Positions 8,048-16,181 of a stretch of 64,000 bases of DNA are shown piece after piece. The first letter of the stretch is position 1; the number at the start of each line of letters is the position of its first letter. This DNA comes from JAIRTY01 sp050257395 (GTDB taxonomy: Bacteria; Actinomycetota; Actinomycetes; Streptosporangiales; Streptosporangiaceae). The position numbers and the translations under genes were made by a program. The stretch spans positions 7,743 to 71,742 of the forward strand of contig JBLMWU010000214.1 in assembly GCA_050257395.1 (NCBI GenBank). The letters run 5' to 3'. Under the pieces are notes generated by a model, which saw nothing but the letters and a program-made list of their open reading frames with translations, was not told where the DNA came from and did no database searches.

Positions 8048-8077
8048 ATATTAATTGCTAAACAATGAACTGGTAAA
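8048..8077 (-). promoter_or_regulatory. Candidate promoter for G1 peptidase copy 2
   Basis: Reading the minus strand, TTTACC (8077-8072) and TAATAT (8053-8048) are 18 bp apart and lie in an AT-rich island (about 8035-8095). An inverted repeat ATTG-N5-CAAT at 8054-8066 fills the spacer and may be an operator. The predicted start of transcription is near 8041, about 70 bases before the ATG at 7968. Confidence 0.45.
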
Positions 8078-8132
8078 GCTCTGGTAGATCCCTTAGCTCG
8101 CGGCCGTCCCGGAGGGCACGGCAGGCGCCGGG

Positions 8133-8996
8133 TCAGCCGCTGCGCAGCCAGGTAGCGGTGAAATTCCGTCCCCGGCGCAGCGGGGACACCTTGTCCTTGG
8201 CCTGCCCCGTCTCGTTCACCATGATGATCCGGACCGGGCTGAGCCTGCCGACAGCCGTGCCGTCCGCCCGCGCGCCGCTGAACCGGGCGGTCCCGAAGTC
8301 CGCCAGCGGCAGCACCCCGAGGCCCGACGACGGCGCCTCCGCGATCACCTCGGCCGAGGAGTCCGCCGCACCGGTCAGCAGCGCGCTGACCGTGCGCCGC
8401 CAGCCGCGGCTGATGTCCGCCAGGATCAGCGTGTAGCGGCCGCGGCCCCGGGCGGTGACCGACGCGGCGAAGCGGTCACCGGGCCGCACCCGGTTGCGGA
8501 AGTAGACCGGGAACGCGGGATACATCTCGTACCAGGCCTCGTAGTGGGCCCTGGTGCCGATGCAGTCCACCTCGGTTCCGGTCTGCTCGACCGTGCTGCT
8601 GCTGTAGCCGTCCAGGCCCACCCAGAAGCTCGAGTACTGGTCGCCGCCGGTGCAGGTGCCATGCGGCTCCACCCACCTGGCCGACACCCTGGTGAATCTG
8701 CGGCCCGCCGCCGCGTAGCCGGACCAGTTGGCGGAGCCCACCACCCGGGGCCGCGGCGGGCCGGCCGCGGCCCGGCTGGCCGGGCGGCCGCCCGGCGCGC
8801 GCGGCCCCCCGGGCTGGATCCCACCCACCTGGCCGCGCGGGGCCGGGCCGGGCCGGCCGGGCGGGGCCCCGGCCCGCGCCGCGGCAGGCGCGGCGGCCGC
8901 CGCGGGCACCAGCACACCCGCGATGAAGCCGGCCCCGGCCACCGGCAGGCAGCAGCGCCGGACAGTCATCAGGAACCCACGCTCCGTAATCTTCAT
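8133..8996 (-). CDS. Secreted G1 family (glutamic) endopeptidase, copy 3
   Basis: 287 residues. A signal segment (CCLPVAGAGFIAGVLVPAAAAA) is followed by a long Arg/Pro/Gly pro-region and the G1 domain: ANWSGYAAAG, VEQTGTEVDC with the catalytic Gln, and SSAEVIAEAPSS with the Glu. It is the most diverged of the three, with more Arg in the catalytic domain (SRGWRRTVSALLTG). ATG 8996 is used; an internal ATG ten codons later (MTVRRCC) gives a more standard signal peptide start. Confidence 0.87.
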   Translation of the reverse strand: MKITERGFLMTVRRCCLPVAGAGFIAGVLVPAAAAAPAAARAGAPPGRPGPAPRGQVGGIQPGGPRAPGGRPASRAAAGPPRPRVVGSANWSGYAAAGRRFTRVSARWVEPHGTCTGGDQYSSFWVGLDGYSSSTVEQTGTEVDCIGTRAHYEAWYEMYPAFPVYFRNRVRPGDRFAASVTARGRGRYTLILADISRGWRRTVSALLTGAADSSAEVIAEAPSSGLGVLPLADFGTARFSGARADGTAVGRLSPVRIIMVNETGQAKDKVSPLRRGRNFTATWLRSG

Positions 8997-9033
8997 AGGC
9001 GATCGTCTGCCTCCCGGTTGACGGGGCGGAGGG

Positions 9034-9588
9034 TCAGCCGCTGGTGGCTTCCGGCGCGGGGCGCATCCATCCGGTCTCGCCCGGCTGCCGGGCGCTGGTG
9101 CCCTGCCCGGGGACAGCGTCCAGCGCGGTGCCTGCCACGATGGTGTCCGAGATGCTGCGGAGCAGGGACCGGACGGTCGCCGACGCCGCCCGGTGCAGCA
9201 CCATCCGGTCGATGCCCGACCCCACGGCGGCCAGCGGCGGCCGGTAAGCGCCGGTGAAGGTCAGCCGGGTGCGGCCGTCGTCAGCCGGGGTCAGCATCAG
9301 GTTCGCGTCCAGCACGGGGAAGAGCCTGCCCATGACCCCGGTGGCCTCCCACCGCAGCGGCAGGACCATCGAGTCCTCCCGCGGGATCGGGTCCAGCAGG
9401 CGCACCCGCACCAGCTTGGAAGCGCCGATCACGTCGCCGAAGGGCCCGACCCGCGCCAGGCCGACGAGCCCGTCCGCGTACGCCTGGCCCGAGGCATCCC
9501 GCAGCCAGCCGCCGTGAGCGAGCGCCGCCAGACCCGCCCGGGCAGCCGGAAAGCTGACCCGGAGCATGGTGTCATGGCTCACGAACAT
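9034..9588 (-). CDS. SRPBCC/START-like protein of unknown function
   Basis: About 184 residues from ATG 9588 (MFVSHDTMLRVSFPAARAGL). The order of a helix, LRVSFPA strand, VRVRLLDPIPREDSMVLPLRWEATG, LFPVLDANLMLTPADDGRTRLTFTGAYRPP and a long C-terminal helix matches the SRPBCC fold used to bind hydrophobic ligands. Longer forms of this frame would run into the neighbouring ABC gene, which supports the chosen start. No ligand can be named. It lies downstream of the FHA-ABC gene on the same strand. Confidence 0.6.
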   Translation of the reverse strand: MFVSHDTMLRVSFPAARAGLAALAHGGWLRDASGQAYADGLVGLARVGPFGDVIGASKLVRVRLLDPIPREDSMVLPLRWEATGVMGRLFPVLDANLMLTPADDGRTRLTFTGAYRPPLAAVGSGIDRMVLHRAASATVRSLLRSISDTIVAGTALDAVPGQGTSARQPGETGWMRPAPEATSG

Positions 9589-9676
9589 GCAGCCAGTCAG
9601 CCACCTGCAAGTCCCGCCCGCCAGGGGACCAAGGTCCCGTACCGGACGGCAATGGTCTCCTGCCTCCTGGCTGCTG

Positions 9677-12313
9677 TCAGCCGTACTTGCGGCCAGGGCC
9701 CTGCCGGTGCAGCCGCCACCAGGCCACGATCGCGAACGCCACGCCGAGCGCCAGCAGCGCACACATGTCCAGGGCCCAGGCATGGAGCGTGTGGTTCCAC
9801 AGCGGGTCGGTGGGGTTGCCGGGCGCCGGGGGCGTCAGCTTGTTCAGGGTCGACGTGGACGCGGTGGCGGCGAATCCCCATCGCGACGGCGACAGCCAGG
9901 ACACCTGTTCCAGCCCGGCCTTGCCCGCGATGCTGAACACGCCGCCGGTGAGGATCACCTCCACCACCACCAGCACCATCAGCAGCGGCATCGTCTTCTC
10001 GGACGTGTTGACCGAGGCGGAGATGACCAGCCCGAGCGCCATCGACACGACCGCCAGCAGGCCGATCGCCAGGATCAGCTCGACCAGCGGCAGCGCCTTG
10101 ACCACCGACCCGCTGTGCGGCATCTTGCGGCCGATCAGCCCGATCAGCACCATCACCCCGGCCTGCAGCCCGCTGATGAACCCGAGCACCGCCAGCTTGG
10201 AACCGAGGTAGGCGGCGGGCGACAGCCCGGCTGCCCGCTCCCGGCTGTAGATGGAGCGCTCCTTGACCAGTTCCCGGACCGAGTTGAAGGCACCGGCGAA
10301 GCACGCGCTGATGATCAGGATGAGCAGCAGCGACGTGGCGGCGGGGTTGGTGCCGGTCACCGCGGCCGCCGCGTGCGCGGCCGCGCTCGGGGCGGCGGAT
10401 GCGTGGGCGCCGTGCGTGGCGGCCGCGTGCGCGGCGTGCGTGGCGGTGGCGTGCGCCCCGTGGCTGGCGGCCGCGTGCGCCCCATGAGTCGCCTTGCCCC
10501 CGTGCGCCGGGCTGGGTCCGGGGGACGGGCCGTGCCGTGCGCCGGCTGGCACCGGCCCGGGTGCCAGCCCGTTCTTATCGGGCAGGACGAGGATCACCCC
10601 GCCGAGCACGACCGGCGCGCCGGCCAGCAGGCCGAGGAACACCCGGTCGGACGAGATCACCGCCAGGTACCGCCGGCACAAGGTGCTGAACTGGGAGAGC
10701 TTGTTCTTGGACGACGGCGGCGGGGGCGGCGTGCCCCGCTGCGCCTGGCCTGCCGCCCGGCCTTCCATGGCCGCCGCGACGTACTGGGTGTACCAGCGTG
10801 ACTGCCGGTACTCCGCCTGCCAGTCCCGGCTGGGCTCGTTGTCGAAGGCCTGGAAGACCTCGGCCCAGCCCGGCTTGTTGAAGTGCTTGAGGCCCTCGCT
10901 GGGCGGGCCGAAGTAGGCGATCTTCCCGCCGGGCACCAGCACCAGCAGCCGGTCACAGATGTCGAGGTTGGCGACGCTGTGGGTGACCACGATGACGGTG
11001 CGCCCGTCGTGGGCCAGGCCCGCCATCATCTCCATGACCGACTTGTCCAGGCCGGGGTCCAGGCCGGAGGTCGGCTCGTCGAGGAACAGCAGCGACGGCT
11101 TGGTCATCAGCTCCAGTGCCACGTTGACCCGCTTCTGCTGGCCGCCGGACAGCCGGTCGGTGCGGGTCTCGGCGTGCGCCTTCAGCGAGAGCTCCTCCAG
11201 CACCTCGTCCACCCGGTGGTAGCGCTCGGCCTTGCTGGTGTCCTTGGGGAAGCGGAGCTCGGCGGCGTAGCGCAGGGCGCGGCGGGCGGTCAGCTGGGTG
11301 TGCAGGATGTTCTCCTGCGGCACCAGGCCGATCCGGTGCCGCAGCTCGGCGTAGTGGGTGTACAGGTCGCGGTTGTCGTACAGGACCGACCCGTCGGTGG
11401 CCGGCCGCATCCCGGTCAGCGCGCCCAGCAGGGTGGACTTGCCCGCGCCGCTGGGGCCGATGATGCCCAGCAGGCAGCGCTCGCCCAGCGGGAAGCTCAC
11501 GTGGTCCAGCAGCACCTTGCCGCTGGGCAGCCGCACCGACAGGTCCCTGGCCGCCAGGGACACGTCGCCGGTGTCGATGAACTCCTGCAGCTCCTGGCCG
11601 ACCAGATGGAAGGTCGACGAGCCGACACCGACGATGTCGCCTTCGGACAGCGGCGCGGCGCTGATGCGCTGGCCGTTGACGAACGTGCCGTTGTAGCTGT
11701 CCAGGTCGACGATCTGGTACATGCCGCCGAGGTTCCGCAGCTCCGCGTGGTGCCGCGAGACACCGAGGTCGTTGACCACGATGTCGTTGTCCGGCGACCG
11801 GCCGATGCGCAGCACCTTGGCGGGCAGCGGGCGCACCACGCTGGGCTCACGCGGCGGCGCCAGCGACACCGAGGGCGGCCGGAGCGCACCGCCGGGCGGG
11901 GCGGCGGCGCCGTCCCCGCCCATCGGGCTCATGCCGCCGGCCGGGCTCACCGCGATCTGCGTCGGCGGCCGGGCCGGCTTCCCGGCCCCGGTGACAGTGC
12001 AGGTCAGCACCGGCCCGTCAGCCGGATGGCCCAGCCGGACCAGGCACTCCCCGCTGATCTCCATGCGGTTCACCCGCTGGGTGCCGGCGTAGGTGCCGTT
12101 GGTGCTGCCATTGTCGGTAAGGACCCACCGGCCGTCTTCGAGCCGGAGGAAGGCGTGCTGCCACGACACCCGGGTGTCGTCCAGCACGATGTCAGCGTCC
12201 GGATCGCGGCCGATCACGTACGAAGGGCCAGCGGCCAGGCTTCGGTCAGATCCCTGGGAACGGACCACCAGCGGTGGTGCGGACCCCCCCGAAAGGGACT
12301 TCTCGGTCTCCAC
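9677..12313 (-). CDS. FHA-FHA-ABC transporter, ATPase-permease fusion (Rv1747-like)
   Basis: 878 residues. Two FHA phosphothreonine-binding domains (about 15-105 and 160-240, with IGRDPDADIVLDD and IGRSPDNDIVVND) precede an ABC ATPase: Walker A GPSGAGKST near 282, signature LSGGQQKR near 389 and Walker B LLFLDEPTSGLDP near 407. A six-helix ABC2-type permease fills the C-terminus. The layout is that of M. tuberculosis Rv1747, an exporter controlled by the adjacent kinase PknF. Here a kinase gene (12587) is divergent and adjacent. The loop after the first membrane helix (about 575-650) holds an Ala/His repeat. The GTG start at 12313 sits only 7 bases after a -10-like box. Confidence 0.9.
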   Translation of the reverse strand: METEKSLSGGSAPPLVVRSQGSDRSLAAGPSYVIGRDPDADIVLDDTRVSWQHAFLRLEDGRWVLTDNGSTNGTYAGTQRVNRMEISGECLVRLGHPADGPVLTCTVTGAGKPARPPTQIAVSPAGGMSPMGGDGAAAPPGGALRPPSVSLAPPREPSVVRPLPAKVLRIGRSPDNDIVVNDLGVSRHHAELRNLGGMYQIVDLDSYNGTFVNGQRISAAPLSEGDIVGVGSSTFHLVGQELQEFIDTGDVSLAARDLSVRLPSGKVLLDHVSFPLGERCLLGIIGPSGAGKSTLLGALTGMRPATDGSVLYDNRDLYTHYAELRHRIGLVPQENILHTQLTARRALRYAAELRFPKDTSKAERYHRVDEVLEELSLKAHAETRTDRLSGGQQKRVNVALELMTKPSLLFLDEPTSGLDPGLDKSVMEMMAGLAHDGRTVIVVTHSVANLDICDRLLVLVPGGKIAYFGPPSEGLKHFNKPGWAEVFQAFDNEPSRDWQAEYRQSRWYTQYVAAAMEGRAAGQAQRGTPPPPPSSKNKLSQFSTLCRRYLAVISSDRVFLGLLAGAPVVLGGVILVLPDKNGLAPGPVPAGARHGPSPGPSPAHGGKATHGAHAAASHGAHATATHAAHAAATHGAHASAAPSAAAHAAAAVTGTNPAATSLLLILIISACFAGAFNSVRELVKERSIYSRERAAGLSPAAYLGSKLAVLGFISGLQAGVMVLIGLIGRKMPHSGSVVKALPLVELILAIGLLAVVSMALGLVISASVNTSEKTMPLLMVLVVVEVILTGGVFSIAGKAGLEQVSWLSPSRWGFAATASTSTLNKLTPPAPGNPTDPLWNHTLHAWALDMCALLALGVAFAIVAWWRLHRQGPGRKYG
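10368..10500 (-). repeat. Coding repeat: His/Ala-rich HGAHA-type units in the FHA-ABC loop
   Basis: Within the ABC protein about 45 residues consist of near-repeats of [T/S]HGAHA[A/T]A: ATHGAHAAAS, HGAHATAT, HAAHAAAT and HGAHASAA. The segment lies between membrane helices, probably on the outer face. The DNA repeat period is about 24 bases, consistent with slippage. The histidines could bind metal or protons; this is speculation. Confidence 0.7.
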
Positions 12314-12319
12314 GCGCCA

Positions 12320-12347
12320 ACTGTAGAGGGATTCAAGTCAAAGTAAA
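12320..12347 (-). promoter_or_regulatory. Candidate leaderless promoter for the FHA-ABC gene
   Basis: On the minus strand TTTACT (12347-12342) and TACAGT (12325-12320) are 16 bp apart. The GTG start codon begins 7 bases after the -10, so transcription would begin at or beside the start codon. Leaderless mRNAs of this type are common in actinobacteria. No Shine-Dalgarno sequence is visible upstream of this GTG. Confidence 0.45.
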
Positions 12348-12586
12348 ATGGATTGGGCCGCATCAGCCCGCCGCTGTCCAGCGGTGTCTCCGCCCCGGCC
12401 GGCAGCGCGGCCGGAAATCCGCCCCCGCCGCGCCTGGCAGCAGGCCTGCCTCGCCCCCATACTGGTATGGTCCCGGGCAATCCGGCTCGCTCACGGCGCG
12501 CTGCCCGGACCCCGCTGCGCCTCTTGTGCCGGCCCGGGTCACGGCAGCGCTGGCGCCGGGGAAGGGGCTGAGCACGGGGAGGCGCA

Positions 12587-15325
12587 GTGGGTGACGAGAG
12601 TCCCACGTCGGCAGCAGGCTTCGGCAAGGGGTCACGCGTCGCCGGCTACCGCATCGAGGAGGAGCTCGGCCACGGCGGCATGGCCGTCGTCTACCTCGCC
12701 CACGACGCCCGGCTGGACCGGCGGGTCGCGCTCAAGGTCCTGGCCCCCGACCTGGCCCAGGACCAGGCGTTCCGGCAGCGCTTCATCCGGGAGTCACGGG
12801 CCGCGGCCGCCGTGGACCATCCGCACATCATCCCGATCTTCGAGGCCGGCGAGGCGAACGGGGTCCTGTTCATCGCGATGCGCCTGGTCCGGGGCGGCGA
12901 CGTGCAGACGCTCATCGACCGCCACGGCGGCCTGCCCGCCGCGCGGGTCTGCCAGCTCGTGGCCCAGGTGTCGTCGGCCCTGGACGCCGCGCACGCCCAC
13001 GGCCTGGTGCACCGGGACGTCAAGCCCGCCAACATGCTGCTGGACTCGGCCGCCGGCGGCGACGAGCCCGACCACGTCTACCTGTCCGACTTCGGGCTGA
13101 GCAAGCGCGCGCTCAGCAGCACCGAGCTGACCTCGGCGGGCCAGTTCCTGGGCACCCTGAACTATGTCGCGCCCGAGCAGATCGAGGGCCGCCCGGTCGA
13201 CGGGCGCACCGACCTGTATGCGCTGGGCTGCTCCGTGTACTCCATGCTCTGCGGCGCGCCGCCGTTCAAGCAGGACGACTCGATGGCGATCATGTGGGCG
13301 CAGCTCTCGACGGCGCCGCCGCCGCTCACCCCCCGCCGGCCGGATCTGCCGGTGGCGGTGGACACCGTGATGGCCAAGGCGCTGGCCAAGGCGCCGGCAG
13401 ACCGCTACCAGACGTGCCGGGAGTTCGCCAGCGCCCTGCGGCGGGCCTGTGGCCTCGGCCCGGCCGAGGCCGCCCGGCAGCCGAAGGCCCCGGAAGTCCG
13501 CGCCCCTACCCAGGCCGTCCGGCCCGCTGACCTGGCGGCGGCTGCTTCCGCCGGCCCGGGAGCCGCCCCGGCGCCCGCTGCCGGCCCCGCCGCCGCAGCT
13601 CCCGCCGCCGCGGCCCCCGCCGCCGGCCGGCCAGCCGCCGCGGGCCAGCCCGCCACCGGCCCGATGGCCGCCTCGGGCCAGCCCGCCGCCGGTGCGGCTC
13701 CCGCCGCCGCCGGCCTGCGCCCGGCCGGCCAGGCGGCGCCGGATTCCGGCGGTCAGCCCGTGACCAACCCGGTGCCGGTCACGGGTTCCCGGGGAGCCCC
13801 CGCCAGCGCATCCGCCGCCAAGGCGGCCACCGCCCAGCCGGGCAACGCCCAGCCGGGCGCCGCCGCCCCGGCAGCGAGCGGGCCGGCCCCCACCGCCGCG
13901 GCCCCCGCGCTGCCCGGCGGCCCGTCACCCGCCCTGTCCGGGGCGCCGACGTCGCCGTCACGCCCGCTGCCGCCGCCGGCGGACGCGGGGGCGCTGGCCG
14001 CGGCGGCGGCCCCAGCCACCCAGTACGTGCGGGCCTCGTCCGCGGGCCCGGTGCTGGACCGGCCGCGCGGCCCCGGCGGGACCGTGCTGGAGGGCTACAC
14101 CCGGGGCGGCGGCCCGCCCCGTTCCCGCCGCCGCTCGCGGGCGCTCCTGCTGGTGGCCGGCATCGTGGTGGTGGCGGGCCTGGGCGGCGGCTACTTCCTG
14201 CTGCACGGCTCCGGCAAGGGCGGCCCCAAGCAGCACCACGCCGCCGCGCGGGTGCTCGCCGCCCCGGGCTGCACCACCCAGGTGGCCAAGGCGGCACCGG
14301 TCGCGCACACCCCGAGCCAGCTGGTCAGCATCGGCGGCCGGCCCTTCGACGTGGCGACCGCGCCGGGTGGTTTCGCGTTCGTGTCCATCGGCAGCGGCGT
14401 CATGGTGATGCGGACCACCGCCACGCCACCGGCCATCCTGTGGACCAGCCAGCTCACCCACGCCCAGGGCGAGGCGCTGACGCCCGACCGGCAGTACCTG
14501 GTGGTGGCGGACGGCAGCGGGATCGACGTGTTCCGGGTGCCGGACCTGGAACAGGGCCCGGCCACCCCGGTCGGCTCGCTGGCCAGCCCCGGGGACAAGC
14601 ACGCGGTCGAGGTGGCGCTCACCCCGGACGGCCGGTACGCGTTCGTCACGTTCCAGAACACCGGCCACGTCGGCGTGTTCAACCTCCGGCAGGCACTCAG
14701 CTCCGGCTTCGGGCCCGCCGCCCTGGTCGGCACCATCGCGGTGGGCGCCCAGCCGATCGGCGTCACCACCTCCCCGGACGGCCGGTACGCCTACGTGACC
14801 AGCCGGGTGCCCGGGGCCCCGGCCAGCGCCAACGGCGGCGTGGTGAACGTGATCGACGTCGGCAAGGCCGTGCACCACCCGGCGTCCTCGGTGGTCAAAA
14901 CGGTGGCGGCAGGCTGCCAGCCGGCCCGGGTCATCGCGTCGCCGGACGGCCAGCACCTATGGGTGAGCGCGGTCGGCTCGAACTCGCTGCTGGCCTACTC
15001 CGCGCCCAAGCTGATCAGCGACCCCCGGCACGCGCTGCTGGCCACGGTGGCGGTGGGGTCCCAGCCGCTCGGGCTGGCCTTCGTGAACCACGGCGCCCGC
15101 ATCGTGGTGGCGGACTCCAACCGCGACCAGCCGGCCGGCGGCGCCTCGAACCTGGCCGTGGTGGACGCCGCCAAGGTGCTGGCCGGCCGGCCCGGCCTGA
15201 TCGGCTACCTGCCGGCCGGGACGACCCCGCGGCAGTTCTCGCTGGCGCCGAACGGCCGCCGGCTGCTGGTCACAAACACGGATTCCGGGCAACTCCAGGT
15301 AATCAACGTCACTCATCTACCCTGA
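12587..15325 (+). CDS. Receptor-type Ser/Thr protein kinase with C-terminal YVTN-type beta-propeller
   Basis: 912 residues. A Hanks-type kinase domain (about 20-285) has the glycine loop LGHGGMAVVY, catalytic lysine VALKVL, HRDVKPAN and DFG (LSDFGLSK) motifs. An Ala/Pro/Gly linker of about 220 residues follows, then one membrane helix (about 514-537) and an extracytoplasmic domain of about 350 residues. That domain has repeats such as LTPDRQYLVVADGSGIDVF, LTPDGRYAFVTFQNTG and SPDGRYAYVTSR, typical of a YVTN/lactonase-like propeller. It is divergent from the FHA-ABC exporter, as PknF is adjacent to Rv1747. GTG 12587 follows GGGGAGGCGCA. Confidence 0.92.
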   Translation: MGDESPTSAAGFGKGSRVAGYRIEEELGHGGMAVVYLAHDARLDRRVALKVLAPDLAQDQAFRQRFIRESRAAAAVDHPHIIPIFEAGEANGVLFIAMRLVRGGDVQTLIDRHGGLPAARVCQLVAQVSSALDAAHAHGLVHRDVKPANMLLDSAAGGDEPDHVYLSDFGLSKRALSSTELTSAGQFLGTLNYVAPEQIEGRPVDGRTDLYALGCSVYSMLCGAPPFKQDDSMAIMWAQLSTAPPPLTPRRPDLPVAVDTVMAKALAKAPADRYQTCREFASALRRACGLGPAEAARQPKAPEVRAPTQAVRPADLAAAASAGPGAAPAPAAGPAAAAPAAAAPAAGRPAAAGQPATGPMAASGQPAAGAAPAAAGLRPAGQAAPDSGGQPVTNPVPVTGSRGAPASASAAKAATAQPGNAQPGAAAPAASGPAPTAAAPALPGGPSPALSGAPTSPSRPLPPPADAGALAAAAAPATQYVRASSAGPVLDRPRGPGGTVLEGYTRGGGPPRSRRRSRALLLVAGIVVVAGLGGGYFLLHGSGKGGPKQHHAAARVLAAPGCTTQVAKAAPVAHTPSQLVSIGGRPFDVATAPGGFAFVSIGSGVMVMRTTATPPAILWTSQLTHAQGEALTPDRQYLVVADGSGIDVFRVPDLEQGPATPVGSLASPGDKHAVEVALTPDGRYAFVTFQNTGHVGVFNLRQALSSGFGPAALVGTIAVGAQPIGVTTSPDGRYAYVTSRVPGAPASANGGVVNVIDVGKAVHHPASSVVKTVAAGCQPARVIASPDGQHLWVSAVGSNSLLAYSAPKLISDPRHALLATVAVGSQPLGLAFVNHGARIVVADSNRDQPAGGASNLAVVDAAKVLAGRPGLIGYLPAGTTPRQFSLAPNGRRLLVTNTDSGQLQVINVTHLP

Positions 15326-15418
15326 GCGTGTCCCAGGCCGAGCACGAGGAGTCCCTTTGCTCTCAGCGATGATCACGCAGGCGCCGCGCGCCGGGACCCG
15401 CATGCAGGCGGCAGTGCG

Positions 15419-16156
15419 GTGAGCGGCGACCGGACGCGCCCGATGCCGGCGCCGGGCCAGTACCCGGTGTATCAGCCGGCCGCGGTGAGACGGCGCAGCC
15501 GCTGGCCCTTCGTCGTCCTCGGCGTCGTCGTGCTGCTGCTCCTGCTGCTGGTCGGGGCGGACCGGGCGGCGGCCGCGTACGCGGGCAGCCAGGCCGCCCA
15601 GCAGATGAAGACGCAGGGGTTCCCGGGGAACCCGGACGTGACGATGGAGGGTTTCCCGTTCCTCACCCAGGTGGCGGCCCGGAACCTGCAGGACGTGCAC
15701 GTCACCGCGAACAACGTGCAGGAGGGGCCGGTCAGCCTGAGCCTGAGCGGCGATGCGTACGGGGTGCGGCTCAATCCCGGCTACCAGAGCGGCACGATCA
15801 CCCGGGTCAGGGGCACCGTCCTGATCGGCTTCGGCAGCGTGGCCGGCATCGCGCGCAACGCGGGCGCGTCGGGCGTGACGGCGTCGGCCGACGGCCCGAA
15901 CCGGATCAAGTTCAAGGTGGACATGGCGGTCTTCAGCACCACCGTGATCGCGTCGGTCACCAAGACCGGCCCGAGCACCGTCCAGTTCCACGTCATCTCG
16001 GCGGGCGGGCTGCCCGCGTCGCTGCTGGGCTCGTTCGGCAACATGACCTTCACCATCCCGAAGCTGCCCTACGGCCTGACGGTGCAGAGCCTGAGCGTCA
16101 CCAGCCAGGGCATCGTCGGCCACCTGACCGCCCGCAACATCCCGTTCAGCCAGTAA
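15419..16156 (+). CDS. DUF2993 (LmeA-like) phospholipid-binding protein
   Basis: 245 residues. A Pro-rich cytoplasmic start and one membrane helix (WPFVVLGVVVLLLLLLVGAD, about 27-46) anchor a C-terminal domain. The DUF2993 pattern is seen: AAYAGSQAAQQMKTQGFPGNPDVTMEGFPFLTQVAA, then LPYGLTVQSLSVTSQGIVGHLTARNIPF at the end. In mycobacteria LmeA binds phosphoinositides and helps lipomannan growth in the periplasm. GTG 15419 is the chosen start. It lies 26 bp upstream of the histidine kinase gene and may share its transcript. Confidence 0.8.
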   Translation: MSGDRTRPMPAPGQYPVYQPAAVRRRSRWPFVVLGVVVLLLLLLVGADRAAAAYAGSQAAQQMKTQGFPGNPDVTMEGFPFLTQVAARNLQDVHVTANNVQEGPVSLSLSGDAYGVRLNPGYQSGTITRVRGTVLIGFGSVAGIARNAGASGVTASADGPNRIKFKVDMAVFSTTVIASVTKTGPSTVQFHVISAGGLPASLLGSFGNMTFTIPKLPYGLTVQSLSVTSQGIVGHLTARNIPFSQ

Positions 16157-16181
16157 CAGCGGCCAGCGAGGTGACCCCCGG

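Noticed and set aside
10368..10500. Repeat cluster resembling a short CRISPR-like array
   Set aside because: The repeats are in frame within a protein, vary in sequence and have no spacers.
10883..12346. Long plus-strand frame opposite the FHA-ABC gene
   Set aside because: The composition is that of a shadow frame and no ribosome site or domain is seen.
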